A stretch of DNA of 64,000 nucleotides from the NCBI GenBank assembly GCA_028867755.1, contig JAGWFT010000002.1, positions 62,001-126,000 on the forward strand, written 5' to 3'. The notes under the pieces are model-generated. The model had not been told where the DNA came from. It saw only the letters and a list, made by a program, of their open reading frames with translations, and did not search any database. The translations under genes were made by a program, and so were the position numbers. This stretch comes from Nitrososphaerota archaeon (GTDB taxonomy: Archaea; Thermoproteota; Nitrososphaeria; Nitrososphaerales; Nitrosopumilaceae). This document shows, piece by piece, positions 25,411-33,099 of this stretch (position 1 is its first letter; every line of letters begins with the position of its first letter).

Positions 25411-25673
25411 ATCGCTTAACTAATCCAACTGACAAACAACAATGATATATGTTTTGCCCTATCTGTAATCGATCAAAAATAAACGTGAGGTAAAGGATGA
25501 TTAACATCGACGTTAATCATGAATGTGACAGTCATTTAGCATTGAATTCATAACTTTAATTCTTGATTAAATTAAATATATTTTCTAATCATAGGCTAAA
25601 TATGAAATAATTAGAAAATATTATGTGGTTTTTACAACTCATACTTTAAATAAACACACAACTACTCTCACAC
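25411..25673. promoter_or_regulatory. divergent amoB / amoC promoter region
   Basis: 263-base AT-rich intergenic region. For amoC, TTTAAATA at about 25646 sits 28 bases before the ATG at 25674. For amoB, an A/T box (ATATAT on both strands) lies near 25446, about 35 bases before its start. No clear long inverted repeat is seen. These genes are among the most highly expressed in ammonia-oxidising archaea. Confidence 0.6.
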
Positions 25674-26237
25674 ATGGCACAAATGCCGGCACTGATTCCA
25701 AAAGAAGTTGAGATCCAGAGACTGAAGAAGATCTGGATGATCATCATCGCATTGGGATCGATCGCAGCATCCGTAGAGGTCGACAACTTTGTAGATGGAT
25801 CTCTACACCAGACATCAATCAGAGACAGTGCCTTCACACCAGCACACTGGTGGTTATACAGCCACTTTATTGCACTCCCATTAGGTTGGGCAGCAATTTC
25901 CATGTATGACAGGAAGGTACCAATCCTGAGAGGTCCAAACAACTCAATGAACACTGGTCTTAAGATGACTATTCTCGGTTATCTAGCAACAATGTTTACA
26001 ATCGGTGTTAATGAGATGTGGCACTTCTGGTATGTAGAGGAAATCTTTGCAGTTCCAAACCACTGGATGTTCAATATGGGTGTAGTCGTAGCATTCATGG
26101 GCGCACTTGCCTATGTAGTTAGAGTCTACGCACGTCTAGTCGAACTTGGCGCAGAAACACCAGGTGAGAATCCATATGTTGCAGAAATGTACAAGATGGC
26201 CTTAGAAGGCAAATTGTACAGCAGATCCATCCCATAA
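25674..26237 (+). CDS. amoC: ammonia monooxygenase subunit C
   Basis: 187-residue integral membrane subunit. It has hydrophobic helices near residues 18-36, 58-78, 95-115 and 128-150. The conserved metal-site residues are in DSAFTPAHWWLYSH (Asp51, His58, His64), the counterpart of the CuC/CuD region of PmoC. Length and sequence match archaeal AmoC. It is followed by an intrinsic-terminator-like hairpin, then amoX and amoA. Confidence 0.96.
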   Translation: MAQMPALIPKEVEIQRLKKIWMIIIALGSIAASVEVDNFVDGSLHQTSIRDSAFTPAHWWLYSHFIALPLGWAAISMYDRKVPILRGPNNSMNTGLKMTILGYLATMFTIGVNEMWHFWYVEEIFAVPNHWMFNMGVVVAFMGALAYVVRVYARLVELGAETPGENPYVAEMYKMALEGKLYSRSIP

Positions 26238-26241
26238 ACAA

Positions 26242-26260
26242 GCGCAAAAGCGCCTTTTTT
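26242..26260 (+). terminator. hairpin plus T-run after amoC
   Basis: GCGC-AAAA-GCGC hairpin at 26242-26253 followed by C and six Ts (26255-26260), only 4 bases after the amoC stop. It could end or attenuate transcription between amoC and amoX, letting amoC be expressed as its own transcript. Confidence 0.55.
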
Positions 26261-26343
26261 CTTATTTTTGAGATCTACTAATGCTAAATTAGTACTCTCA
26301 TTCAGGAAAAACTTAAAAGCAAATGCCTTTCTAATTAAGCCAA

Positions 26344-26706
26344 ATGACCTTACCAAAAGGATTCGGTTCAGGTGGCGGAGCCTCTAGTTCTGACGTTTCC
26401 AAGATGATTGGTAGACGTATAGAGAACTACATTGGTCCAATCACAGGCATATTCATTGGTCTGTGGCTAGGAACATGGGGAGGAGTTGCCGTCGCAGTTA
26501 CCTACTATCCGTGGGCATATCCACCGCCAAGCGCACACTATGCATTAACTGTGCTTACAATCATTGAGGCTATTGGATACATGTTATGTGTTAAAGTAGC
26601 AACTGAAGGCACAGACAAAGCAAAGACATACAATGGTCTTATTGCAGGCGTGATAGCCGCAATTGCTGTCGCAACAGTACTGACAGATTGCTTCTTCTTC
26701 GGATAG
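26344..26706 (+). CDS. amoX: ammonia monooxygenase subunit X
   Basis: 120-residue membrane protein found only in archaeal amo clusters between amoC and amoA, and shown biochemically to be part of the archaeal AMO complex. A soluble N-terminus rich in Gly/Ser (GFGSGGGASSSD) precedes three hydrophobic segments: GPITGIFIGLWLGTWGGVA, a middle helix at YALTVLTIIEAIGYMLCV, and GLIAGVIAAIAVATVLT. A short TATA-like stretch upstream (about 26310) allows its own transcript. Confidence 0.93.
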   Translation: MTLPKGFGSGGGASSSDVSKMIGRRIENYIGPITGIFIGLWLGTWGGVAVAVTYYPWAYPPPSAHYALTVLTIIEAIGYMLCVKVATEGTDKAKTYNGLIAGVIAAIAVATVLTDCFFFG

Positions 26707-26745
26707 AAGAACTATCCATTTTTCCTTTCTTTTATTAAATACAGG

Positions 26746-26759
26746 GCCTCAGTTGAGGC
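26746..26759 (+). promoter_or_regulatory. inverted repeat between amoX and amoA
   Basis: Perfect GCCTCA/TGAGGC inverted repeat separated by GT, 39 bases after the amoX stop and about 60 bases before the amoA start. It is GC-rich within AT-rich spacer. As RNA it forms a five-pair stem with an AGTT loop. It may act as an operator, attenuator or RNA-processing signal. Confidence 0.4.
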
Positions 26760-26820
26760 TTTGATCCTGATCTCGTACCTCATAAAATTTTATATACATC
26801 ACATATGTCATTAGTAGCTA

Positions 26821-27471
26821 ATGGTCTGGCTAAGACGATGTACTCACTACTTATTCATAGTAGTGGTGGCAGTAAACTCGACCTTGTTGACAATCAACGC
26901 GGGAGACTACATCTTCTACACTGACTGGATGTGGACATCATATGTGATATTCACTTTATCACAATCACTGATGCTCGCAGTCGGTGCAGCATATTACCTT
27001 ACGTTCACTGGAGTACCAGGAACGGCAACCTACTATGCGCTGATAATGACAGTGTATACATGGATTGCAAAAGGTGCGTGGTTCTCTCTAGGATATCCGT
27101 ACAGCTTTATCGTTGTACCAGTATGGATTCCATCGGCGATACTGATGGATCTGGCATATTGGGCAACCAAGAGAAACAAACACATGCTTATCTTGGTTGG
27201 AGGCGTGCTGTGTGGAATGTCCATGTCGATGTTCAACATGATCAATCTATTGACAATAGATGATCCACTAGAGACTGCCTTCAAATATCCAAGAACTACA
27301 TTGCCTCCATACATGACTCCTATAGAACCCCAAGTAGGGAAGTTCTATGATAGTCCGGTAGCGCTAGGTGCAGGTGCTGGTGCAGTTTTGACAGTTACAA
27401 TGACTGCATTAGGCTGCAAATTAACAACCTGGACCTACAGATGGATGGCAGCTTGGTCTAAGTGGGATTAA
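26821..27471 (+). CDS. amoA: ammonia monooxygenase subunit A
   Basis: 216-residue archaeal AmoA, the standard marker gene of ammonia-oxidising archaea. It starts MVWLRRCTHYLFIVVVAVNS and includes GDYIFYTDWMWTS, GVPGTATYYALIMTVYTW, KGAWFSLGYPY and the C-terminal TLPPYMTPIEPQVGKFYDSPVALGAG and TWTYRWMAAWSKWD segments, with about five membrane helices. A TTTATATA box at about 26790 lies 30 bases before the ATG, suggesting a leaderless transcript. A T-rich tail follows the stop. Confidence 0.97.
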   Translation: MVWLRRCTHYLFIVVVAVNSTLLTINAGDYIFYTDWMWTSYVIFTLSQSLMLAVGAAYYLTFTGVPGTATYYALIMTVYTWIAKGAWFSLGYPYSFIVVPVWIPSAILMDLAYWATKRNKHMLILVGGVLCGMSMSMFNMINLLTIDDPLETAFKYPRTTLPPYMTPIEPQVGKFYDSPVALGAGAGAVLTVTMTALGCKLTTWTYRWMAAWSKWD

Positions 27472-27606
27472 CCCCCTTTCCTTTTACTTTATTTTATTAG
27501 GATTATCGAGAGATTTACTCTCATTAATTTTGATTAAAAAAAGTTACACAATGTGTGATCTTTTCTTATCATGGTATTTTCTATAACATTTTGAAATTAG
27601 TCTATA

Positions 27607-28464
27607 TTGAAGCAAGAATATCGATTAATTTCATCAACACCAAAACCCTTTGTAAAGTGGGCTGGAGGAAAAAGACAACTTTTACCTGTCATTACAAATC
27701 ATATTCCAAAATTTGAGAGATATTTTGAACCATTCCTGGGTGGAGGTGCAGTATTTTTCAGTCTGGTTTCTCAAGACCGATATGTCAAATGGTCTGTATC
27801 TGATCTGAATTCTGATCTAGTCCTGTCTTATGTTACAATACGAGATAGAGTAAAGGAATTGATTTCTGCCTTGGAACTGCATTCTACAAATTATTTCAAG
27901 AACCCAAGTTCATACTATTACAAAATTCGTGAAAGCAACCCAAAAGGACAGATTGAGAAGGTGTCAAAACTCATCTTTCTCAATAAGACGTGCTTTAATG
28001 GGCTGTATCGAGTAAACAGTAAAGGAAAGTTCAATGTGCCTCTTGGCAAGTACGTAAATCCAAACATCGTGAATAAAGAAAATCTTCTAGCAGTAAGTGA
28101 AACTCTACAATCAAAAGAGATCTCAATTAAATGCCAGGATTTTGAAAGAGCACTCAAAAACGCAACCAGCGACGACTTTGTCTACTTGGATCCTCCATAC
28201 CAACCAGTAAGCGAGACTGCAAACTTTACAAGCTATACAGATGGGAGTTTTGGATACGATGACCAGGAAAGACTATGTGCCAAATTCAAGGCCCTTGACA
28301 GAAAAGGTGTCAAAGTGTTGCTATCAAACTCAAAATCTTCTGAAATACTTGAGCTCTTCGATGAGTTCTCAGACGGCATTATAGAGATAAACGCAAACCG
28401 ATTCATAAATTCAGTATCTAAGAAAAGAACAGGCCATACTGAGCTTCTCATTAAAAACTACTGA
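27607..28464 (+). CDS. dam: Dam-type DNA adenine-N6 methyltransferase (D12 class)
   Basis: 285-residue alpha-class N6-adenine methyltransferase with a TTG start. Motif order fits Dam/DpnM: FVKWAGGKRQLLP (about residues 15-27), the SAM motif FEPFLGGGAVFF (41-52), the TRD region in the middle, and the catalytic DPPY at FVYLDPPYQP. Enzymes of this type usually methylate the A of GATC, which is inference here. No GATC endonuclease gene is adjacent. The next gene encodes an AbiTii-domain protein, so the two may form a defence-related pair. Confidence 0.88.
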   Translation: MKQEYRLISSTPKPFVKWAGGKRQLLPVITNHIPKFERYFEPFLGGGAVFFSLVSQDRYVKWSVSDLNSDLVLSYVTIRDRVKELISALELHSTNYFKNPSSYYYKIRESNPKGQIEKVSKLIFLNKTCFNGLYRVNSKGKFNVPLGKYVNPNIVNKENLLAVSETLQSKEISIKCQDFERALKNATSDDFVYLDPPYQPVSETANFTSYTDGSFGYDDQERLCAKFKALDRKGVKVLLSNSKSSEILELFDEFSDGIIEINANRFINSVSKKRTGHTELLIKNY

Positions 28465-28522
28465 TAACTCTAGCAATGTTTTTTCAGATAAGGTAAAATC
28501 AAAGATATTTTACAGGATCAAA

Positions 28523-29065
28523 GTGAGCAACACAAACAAAGGAGAGATCCTACGACTTGCAGAATCTACAAGCGTTGACCTTTTGGAGGAAAAAAAGTCC
28601 CTCCATGACATACTGCTAACCTGCAAAAATATTGCAAAATCATTGCATGTATCTGATGGGAATTCTTGGATAGATCTTGAACTCAATGGATACTTGGTCA
28701 AATACAAAACTAGGGACCAGCTTTGCGATAGCCTGCCAGACTATAGAAAGACAAGCTGGAAGTTCTATGACCTTTATGGAAATGCGGTATCTCTACCTTC
28801 TGACATATTAGACCTCTTTGGCAAGTCTACTGTGCATCATTCTATACAAGAGCTGGAAAATAGCAATCAGGTTGTCATTGGGAGCCAGCTGTTGGAAAAA
28901 TTTAACAAATTCATATCTGAACACGGAATGGACTATGCGTCAAAAAATATGAGGATACACGAGGCAAAAATTTCAAAAAATGAAATAAATCAGGTTCTAA
29001 GCGGTGCAAAAAATAAGGCACAAGAATTCCTTGATAATGTCATAGCTATACTTGAAATTAACTAA
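28523..29065 (+). CDS. AbiTii-domain protein
   Basis: 180-residue protein (GTG start) whose N-terminal half matches the AbiTii domain pattern: a helix (ILRLAESTSVDLLEEKKSL), LLTCKNIAKSLHVSDGNSW, then the hallmark IDLELNGY and LPDYRKTSW. AbiTii-like domains occur in bacterial abortive-infection and other defence proteins, usually with larger effectors. Here the domain stands alone with a C-terminal helical region. It follows the Dam-type methyltransferase by 58 bases and may be cotranscribed. A defence role is inferred. Confidence 0.65.
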   Translation: MSNTNKGEILRLAESTSVDLLEEKKSLHDILLTCKNIAKSLHVSDGNSWIDLELNGYLVKYKTRDQLCDSLPDYRKTSWKFYDLYGNAVSLPSDILDLFGKSTVHHSIQELENSNQVVIGSQLLEKFNKFISEHGMDYASKNMRIHEAKISKNEINQVLSGAKNKAQEFLDNVIAILEIN

Positions 29066-29160
29066 CTTTTAATTTCGTGATTTTAGGCAACCTGTGAAAA
29101 GTTAATCTTCTAGTCTCACCTTATCTTACTGTTGCAAGGGGTTGCTAAGAAGAGGAAGAC

Positions 29161-30492
29161 ATGAGCTCGTTTAGCTCTATTGGTGGCTTGCTGTTAGGAA
29201 TTTTAGGTTTGTTAGCTGTTGCTTACGGGTTAGATCCGACGACACCTTATGCAAGTCAGGCCTTCTCGGTAGGTGTTGTGGGCGCAGGAGCTGGTGGTAT
29301 TATTGTTTGGGCAAGTAGTAGAAAACCAAGCAAAAGTATTCTCGTTCAACAATATGAAAACAAATCTTCAAAGGATGATTCTATTCAAGACTTGGTAAAA
29401 TACAAGAATCTTTATGAAGGATCTCCTGTCATGCAGCGGACTGTTAACACTGACGGAATAATAATTGAGTGCAACCAAATGTACGTAAAGAACTTTGGCA
29501 ATGAAAAAAGCGACATTATTGGAAAATCTCTCTTTGAACATGTAGCTGAAAACAATAGAGAGAATATGCAAAAAACATTTGAAAGCTGGAAGAAAAGCGG
29601 CAGAGTTGAAAACGAGGAGATCTGGCTTAAACGAAAAGATGGCAGTACATTTCCAGCCTTGCTCAGTGCTAATAACATACACGATAACAAAGGCAGATTG
29701 ATTGGAAGTAACACACTGATAAGAGATATCTCTCAAACTTACCACGCACACAAAATTGTGGAGGATAATGAAAGGCAAAAAATCCAACTCGATGAATTGA
29801 AGAAAATGAACGCACTAAAAGAAGAGTTTTACATGACCGTCTCAAAAGAATGTCAAATACCTCTAGAATTAGTAAAAAGGCACTGTGATATTCTAAAAGA
29901 CTCTGCAGCTGGAAAACTAGATGTCAAACAACTTGATGTAATAGATGAGATTTACAACAACGCTGGCAAACTAGAACAACTGATACAGGACATAATTGAT
30001 GTGCAAAAACTCAACAGCAATAAAATGGAATTTAAAAAGGAGTTGTTACAAGTTGATGAATTTATGCACAACATGGATGATGTTTTCTCCCCCATGATGA
30101 AGGAAAAAAATATTGAATTTGTCACCCATGCCTCTACAAAATATGCACTTACCAGCGACAAAGCGCGCCTAAAGCAAGTGTTTTACAATTTGGTACAAAA
30201 TGCAGTTGATTTTGTACCTAGTGAGAAGGGAAAGATTGAGATTGCTGCACGTGAAGAAGGAGATTCTGTTTTATTTTATGTTAAAGACAACGGAATAGGC
30301 ATATCTGAGAAGCGAAAGGAATCTGTTTTTAAGAAATTTTACCAGGTCAATCTCTCCTTTAAGAGAAAATATGGCGGAAGCGGATTTGGACTGGTAATTT
30401 GCAAGGGGATTGTAGAAAATCTTGGCGGAAAAATTTGGTTTGAAAGCAAGGAAGCAGAGGGAACCACGTTTTATTTCTCAATTCCAAAATAA
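29161..30492 (+). CDS. PAS-domain histidine-kinase-like protein without phosphoacceptor His
   Basis: 443-residue membrane sensor. Two N-terminal helices (residues 7-24 and 34-51) anchor it. A PAS domain spans about 78-190. A DHp-like coiled coil follows (about 215-280). The ATPase domain is intact: N box NLVQNAVDF, G1 DNGIGI, F box KKFYQ and G2 GGSGFGL. In the DHp segment the normal S-H-E-L-R-T-P-L motif reads SKECQIPL, so Lys229 stands where the phosphoacceptor His should be. It may therefore phosphorylate another protein or act as a non-catalytic sensor. No response regulator gene is adjacent. Confidence 0.85.
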   Translation: MSSFSSIGGLLLGILGLLAVAYGLDPTTPYASQAFSVGVVGAGAGGIIVWASSRKPSKSILVQQYENKSSKDDSIQDLVKYKNLYEGSPVMQRTVNTDGIIIECNQMYVKNFGNEKSDIIGKSLFEHVAENNRENMQKTFESWKKSGRVENEEIWLKRKDGSTFPALLSANNIHDNKGRLIGSNTLIRDISQTYHAHKIVEDNERQKIQLDELKKMNALKEEFYMTVSKECQIPLELVKRHCDILKDSAAGKLDVKQLDVIDEIYNNAGKLEQLIQDIIDVQKLNSNKMEFKKELLQVDEFMHNMDDVFSPMMKEKNIEFVTHASTKYALTSDKARLKQVFYNLVQNAVDFVPSEKGKIEIAAREEGDSVLFYVKDNGIGISEKRKESVFKKFYQVNLSFKRKYGGSGFGLVICKGIVENLGGKIWFESKEAEGTTFYFSIPK

Positions 30493-30517
30493 TGTTGAAT
30501 CTGCCAAAAAACATTAA

Positions 30518-30590
30518 GCTTCGAACGGGATTCGATCCCGCGACCTTTACCTTACCAAGGTAACGCTCTACCAGGCTGAGCTATCGAAGC
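30518..30590 (-). tRNA. tRNA-Thr(GGT)
   Basis: 73-base tRNA without intron. The acceptor pairs GCTTCGA with TCGAAGC; D-arm GCTCAGCCTGGTAGAGC; anticodon loop TTGGTAA with anticodon GGT between TTACC/GGTAA; T-arm CGGGATCGAATCCCG. CCA is not encoded. All cloverleaf arms pair. Confidence 0.95.
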
Positions 30591-30688
30591 ATGAGATGCT
30601 CGACCTTGTGAATCCTTATTAATCTTACTTGGTTTTTTATTTTTTTTCCATAAAACGTTTAATTTCTCCAAACTTGTGCTAATAAAAC

Positions 30689-30807
30689 GCAGGAGTAGCC
30701 GAGCCTGGCCAAAGAAGGCATGGCCTTTGGACGCGCGGGACTTAAGATCATAAAAATGGGTGATCCCGTCTCTTAGGGGTTCGTGGGTTCAAATCCCACC
30801 TCCTGCA
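30689..30807 (+). tRNA. tRNA-Leu(TAA) with two introns
   Basis: 119-base precursor giving an 85-base tRNA-Leu. The acceptor pairs GCAGGAG with CTCCTGC; anticodon TAA at 30743-30745 lies between CGGGA and TCCCG. A canonical 37/38 intron of 16 bases spans 30747-30762. A second, 18-base insertion at 30715-30732 lies in the D-arm; removing it restores GCC-loop-GGC exactly. It contains AAGGC/GCCTT, which could build a bulge-helix-bulge. Boundaries of the D-arm intron are inferred from the restored structure. Confidence 0.9.
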
Positions 30808-30811
30808 CCTT

Positions 30812-31198
30812 TTATTTTTGGTGCTTTATTCCTCTAGCATTTAGAACTTCGTAGACTTCGGAAAGTGAAAATACAAACCCAACATGAACACAATCTTTTT
30901 CTTCGCACAGCATACAATAAAGTTCGCCATTTTGAACTGCAACTTCAGCAATTCTATTTTTGATATTGTCTTTTACTACTACTCTGTTATCGTCAGCTGA
31001 GATTTTTTCTAACTTGGGGGCATATCTTGCAAAGGTCTCGTCTTTTTGCATCAGATCTTCCATCATGAAAGTTATGTATCCTGCAAAGCTATTGACGCCT
31101 TTCATTGCAAGATCGTGTCTATTCTTCTTGTAAATATCGTGGAATCTATTGTAGACTTCTTCTGAAACTGTTATTGATTTGAAACCTGCTTTTGGCAA
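30812..31198 (-). CDS. hypothetical protein with C-terminal Cys cluster
   Basis: 128-residue protein opening like a ribbon-helix-helix or short regulator (KSITVSEEVYNRFHDIYKKN) with a helical middle and a C-terminal cluster CMLCEEKDCVH (C-x2-C-x4-C-x-H) suited to zinc binding. It ends only 5 bases from the tRNA-Leu gene on the opposite strand. Likely DNA- or RNA-binding, but no family is recognised. Confidence 0.6.
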   Translation of the reverse strand: MPKAGFKSITVSEEVYNRFHDIYKKNRHDLAMKGVNSFAGYITFMMEDLMQKDETFARYAPKLEKISADDNRVVVKDNIKNRIAEVAVQNGELYCMLCEEKDCVHVGFVFSLSEVYEVLNARGIKHQK

Positions 31199-31615
31199 AC
31201 TTTGTACCTATACCGTACTTTAAAGTACTGATATTTAATGTTTCTGAGCGCAAACAATGTGACCTGAGGTTAATTTCAAGTCAATCAAACCAGGACTGCA
31301 TTTCATTTTTTTTAATTACCGGTCTTGATTTTCAAATCTAATGCATATCAACATAAGATATTTTTGAAGCAAAACTGTTTTAATGAAAAAGAGCAAGTTC
31401 TTGATTAAACTTTTAAGTATTTAGTATCAATGATGCGCGGTTTTTATTTACTTTTTTTGCATTAATGTTATCAATAGTGCGCCTGTAATACAGCATACCA
31501 CCACCGCACTGGACCACTCAGACCATACCAAAGTACATGTCAACGGATGACCTGAATTTCAGGTCACCCGCTGATTTTTAGTAATTCTATATACCAGATA
31601 ACCAGATTAGAGTCT
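31199..31615. other. 417-base intergenic region
   Basis: AT-rich stretch between divergent genes with no credible ORF. It holds an imperfect inverted repeat at 31260-31283 (TGACCTGA / TTCAAGTCA) related to the perfect one at 31548-31566, a TATA-like CTTTTAAGTA at about 31410, and the candidate structured RNA listed separately. Confidence 0.5.
31437..31580 (+). ncRNA. candidate structured non-coding RNA
   Basis: A GC-richer segment after the TATA-like box near 31410. It forms AGTGCG (31476-31481) with CGCACT (31505-31510), enclosing CTGT-AAT-ACAG (31483-31493). A long hairpin follows: TGACCTGAA / TTCAGGTCA around a single T (31548-31566), extended by CGG/CCG, then TTTTT at 31574. The last hairpin with T-run looks like a terminator. 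It could instead be an operator for the divergent regulator genes. No known RNA family recognised. Confidence 0.4.
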
Positions 31616-32512
31616 GTGGCACGAGGATACGATACTGAAGAAATGAGAGAGAAACTAATTGATGCGCTAAGCAAATCAAAAACTGGCCTTACAGGTATAG
31701 AAATTGCAGAAAAACTGCGTGTTAATCGGGTAACCATGTCAAAATATCTGAAATTTTTTGCAGCCGAGAGTCTAATCCAGCAAAAAAGCATTGGCAGTGT
31801 GAATTTATGGTTTATAGAAAAAGGTGTAGACCAACTAAGCTTTCCAGCAGATCTCTTTCATGTGAAGAATAGATATTTGGAATATGTAATGTCTGCATCA
31901 AGCCATGAGGCACATAATCTTATAAGAACTTCATTACATTCGGGCGCAAATCCATCTAAACTTGTAAACGAGGTCATTGTATCTGCCATAGATGCCGTAG
32001 AAAATTCCTACAAAAATGGAAAGATAGGCAAGTCTGAGAAGAACCTTCTTGATGAAATAATATCATCATCGATATACCTGATCAAACTATCAGAAAAAGA
32101 AGTAAATTCAAAAAAGAACATTGTAATTATATCAACTGACTATCAAAACTCTCTTCTTGCGCAAGCTGCCTCGTCTGCATTCCAGACTGAAGAATGGAAA
32201 GTATCGCTTTTGGGAGATATGTCTTCTGCAATAGATGTATTATTTGACATAGATTTGCAGAGGTTTCTTAACAAAGTATGGGCAAAAAGAGAAGGAATAA
32301 TGGTTGTTGCAATATTCTCATCCACAGAAGGGGCAATCAAGTTCTTCTCTCAAGCAGTTGATGCAAGTAGGGAAAAATTTGGCAAAAATCTGTATCTTGC
32401 ACTATGTAGCAAAATTGCAAAAAAGCCAAAGGTTAATGCAGATTTTGTTTCAGATGACTTGGAAACATTACTGCAATGGTCTCAGACAGTTTTTGAAAGT
32501 TCTCAGAATTAA
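31616..32512 (+). CDS. winged-helix regulator with B12-binding-like domain
   Basis: 298-residue protein, GTG start. Residues 9-65 form a winged helix-turn-helix (GLTGIEIAEKLRVNRVTMSKYLKFF). A four-helix cap resembling the cobalamin-binding helical domain follows (about 85-155). A Rossmann-like C-terminal domain (KNIVIISTDYQNSLLAQ onward) occupies the place of the B12 domain. The cobalt-ligating D-x-H-x-x-G reads DYQNSL, so no His is present; the domain may sense another ligand. It starts 50 bases after a large palindrome (31548-31566). Confidence 0.7.
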   Translation: MARGYDTEEMREKLIDALSKSKTGLTGIEIAEKLRVNRVTMSKYLKFFAAESLIQQKSIGSVNLWFIEKGVDQLSFPADLFHVKNRYLEYVMSASSHEAHNLIRTSLHSGANPSKLVNEVIVSAIDAVENSYKNGKIGKSEKNLLDEIISSSIYLIKLSEKEVNSKKNIVIISTDYQNSLLAQAASSAFQTEEWKVSLLGDMSSAIDVLFDIDLQRFLNKVWAKREGIMVVAIFSSTEGAIKFFSQAVDASREKFGKNLYLALCSKIAKKPKVNADFVSDDLETLLQWSQTVFESSQN

Positions 32513-32859
32513 TGAGATAGTATCTTTATTACCTTGAATGGAATCTCTGAGAAATTAATATTCTTCTCAGTTGATAATAACAGAACATTGTCTTTTACAG
32601 GAAAACTCATGATTATTACTTTCTCTCTATATGACATGGCAAACTGTACAGGCCCAAGTACCTTGTCAAACTCGCGTCTCATCTTTGCTCTGAGGACCAA
32701 TTCCATATACAACATTTCATCATCCCTTGAATCCTCAAGGGATTTGAATCCCTCCCTCATTCCACCTGCAAATAACCTCCCTTTTTCATTTATCATGCCG
32801 GCGAACCTTATTTTGGAATCCAATTCTATTACTTTCTTACATATTTTTTCATAGTCCAT
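32509..32859 (-). CDS. DUF6659-like small conserved protein
   Basis: 116-residue soluble protein resembling the roadblock-like families abundant in ammonia-oxidising archaea: KIRFAGMINEKGRLFAGGMREG is the typical sensory-fold opening, then YMELVLRAKMRREFDKVLGPVQFAMSYREKVIIMSFPV. It overlaps the end of the winged-helix gene by 4 bases (convergent). Likely a small signalling or protein-interaction module; the family name is given from memory. Confidence 0.65.
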   Translation of the reverse strand: MDYEKICKKVIELDSKIRFAGMINEKGRLFAGGMREGFKSLEDSRDDEMLYMELVLRAKMRREFDKVLGPVQFAMSYREKVIIMSFPVKDNVLLLSTEKNINFSEIPFKVIKILSH

Positions 32860-32985
32860 GGCATGTTATCCTGCTGCCAAAATTACATGTTGATAGATTG
32901 ATTCTTGGCAACAGAGATGGTATAGAATTCACAACTATTTATCGAGATCTCTTGTATGCATCTTTAAAATAGTTATAAAACAAAA

Positions 32986-33073
32986 TGGGCCGAATGGGAT
33001 TCGAACCCACGACCTTTCGATATCTGAATAATTTTATCAGTCGAACGCTCCAGCCAAGCTGAGCTATCGGCCC
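32986..33073 (-). tRNA. tRNA-Ile(GAT) with intron
   Basis: 88-base gene. The acceptor pairs GGGCCGA with TCGGCCC, discriminator A. Anticodon GAT lies between TTCGA and TCGAA. A canonical 37/38 intron of 13 bases (33022-33034) is inferred; without it the anticodon loop is the normal CTGATAA. T-arm GTGGGTTCGAATCCCAT is intact. Confidence 0.93.
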
Positions 33074-33099
33074 AAGAAATTTTCCGATTCAACTGTCAT

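Noticed and set aside
26821-27471. Alternative frames within amoA
   Set aside because: Overlap a firmly identified gene and show no motif.
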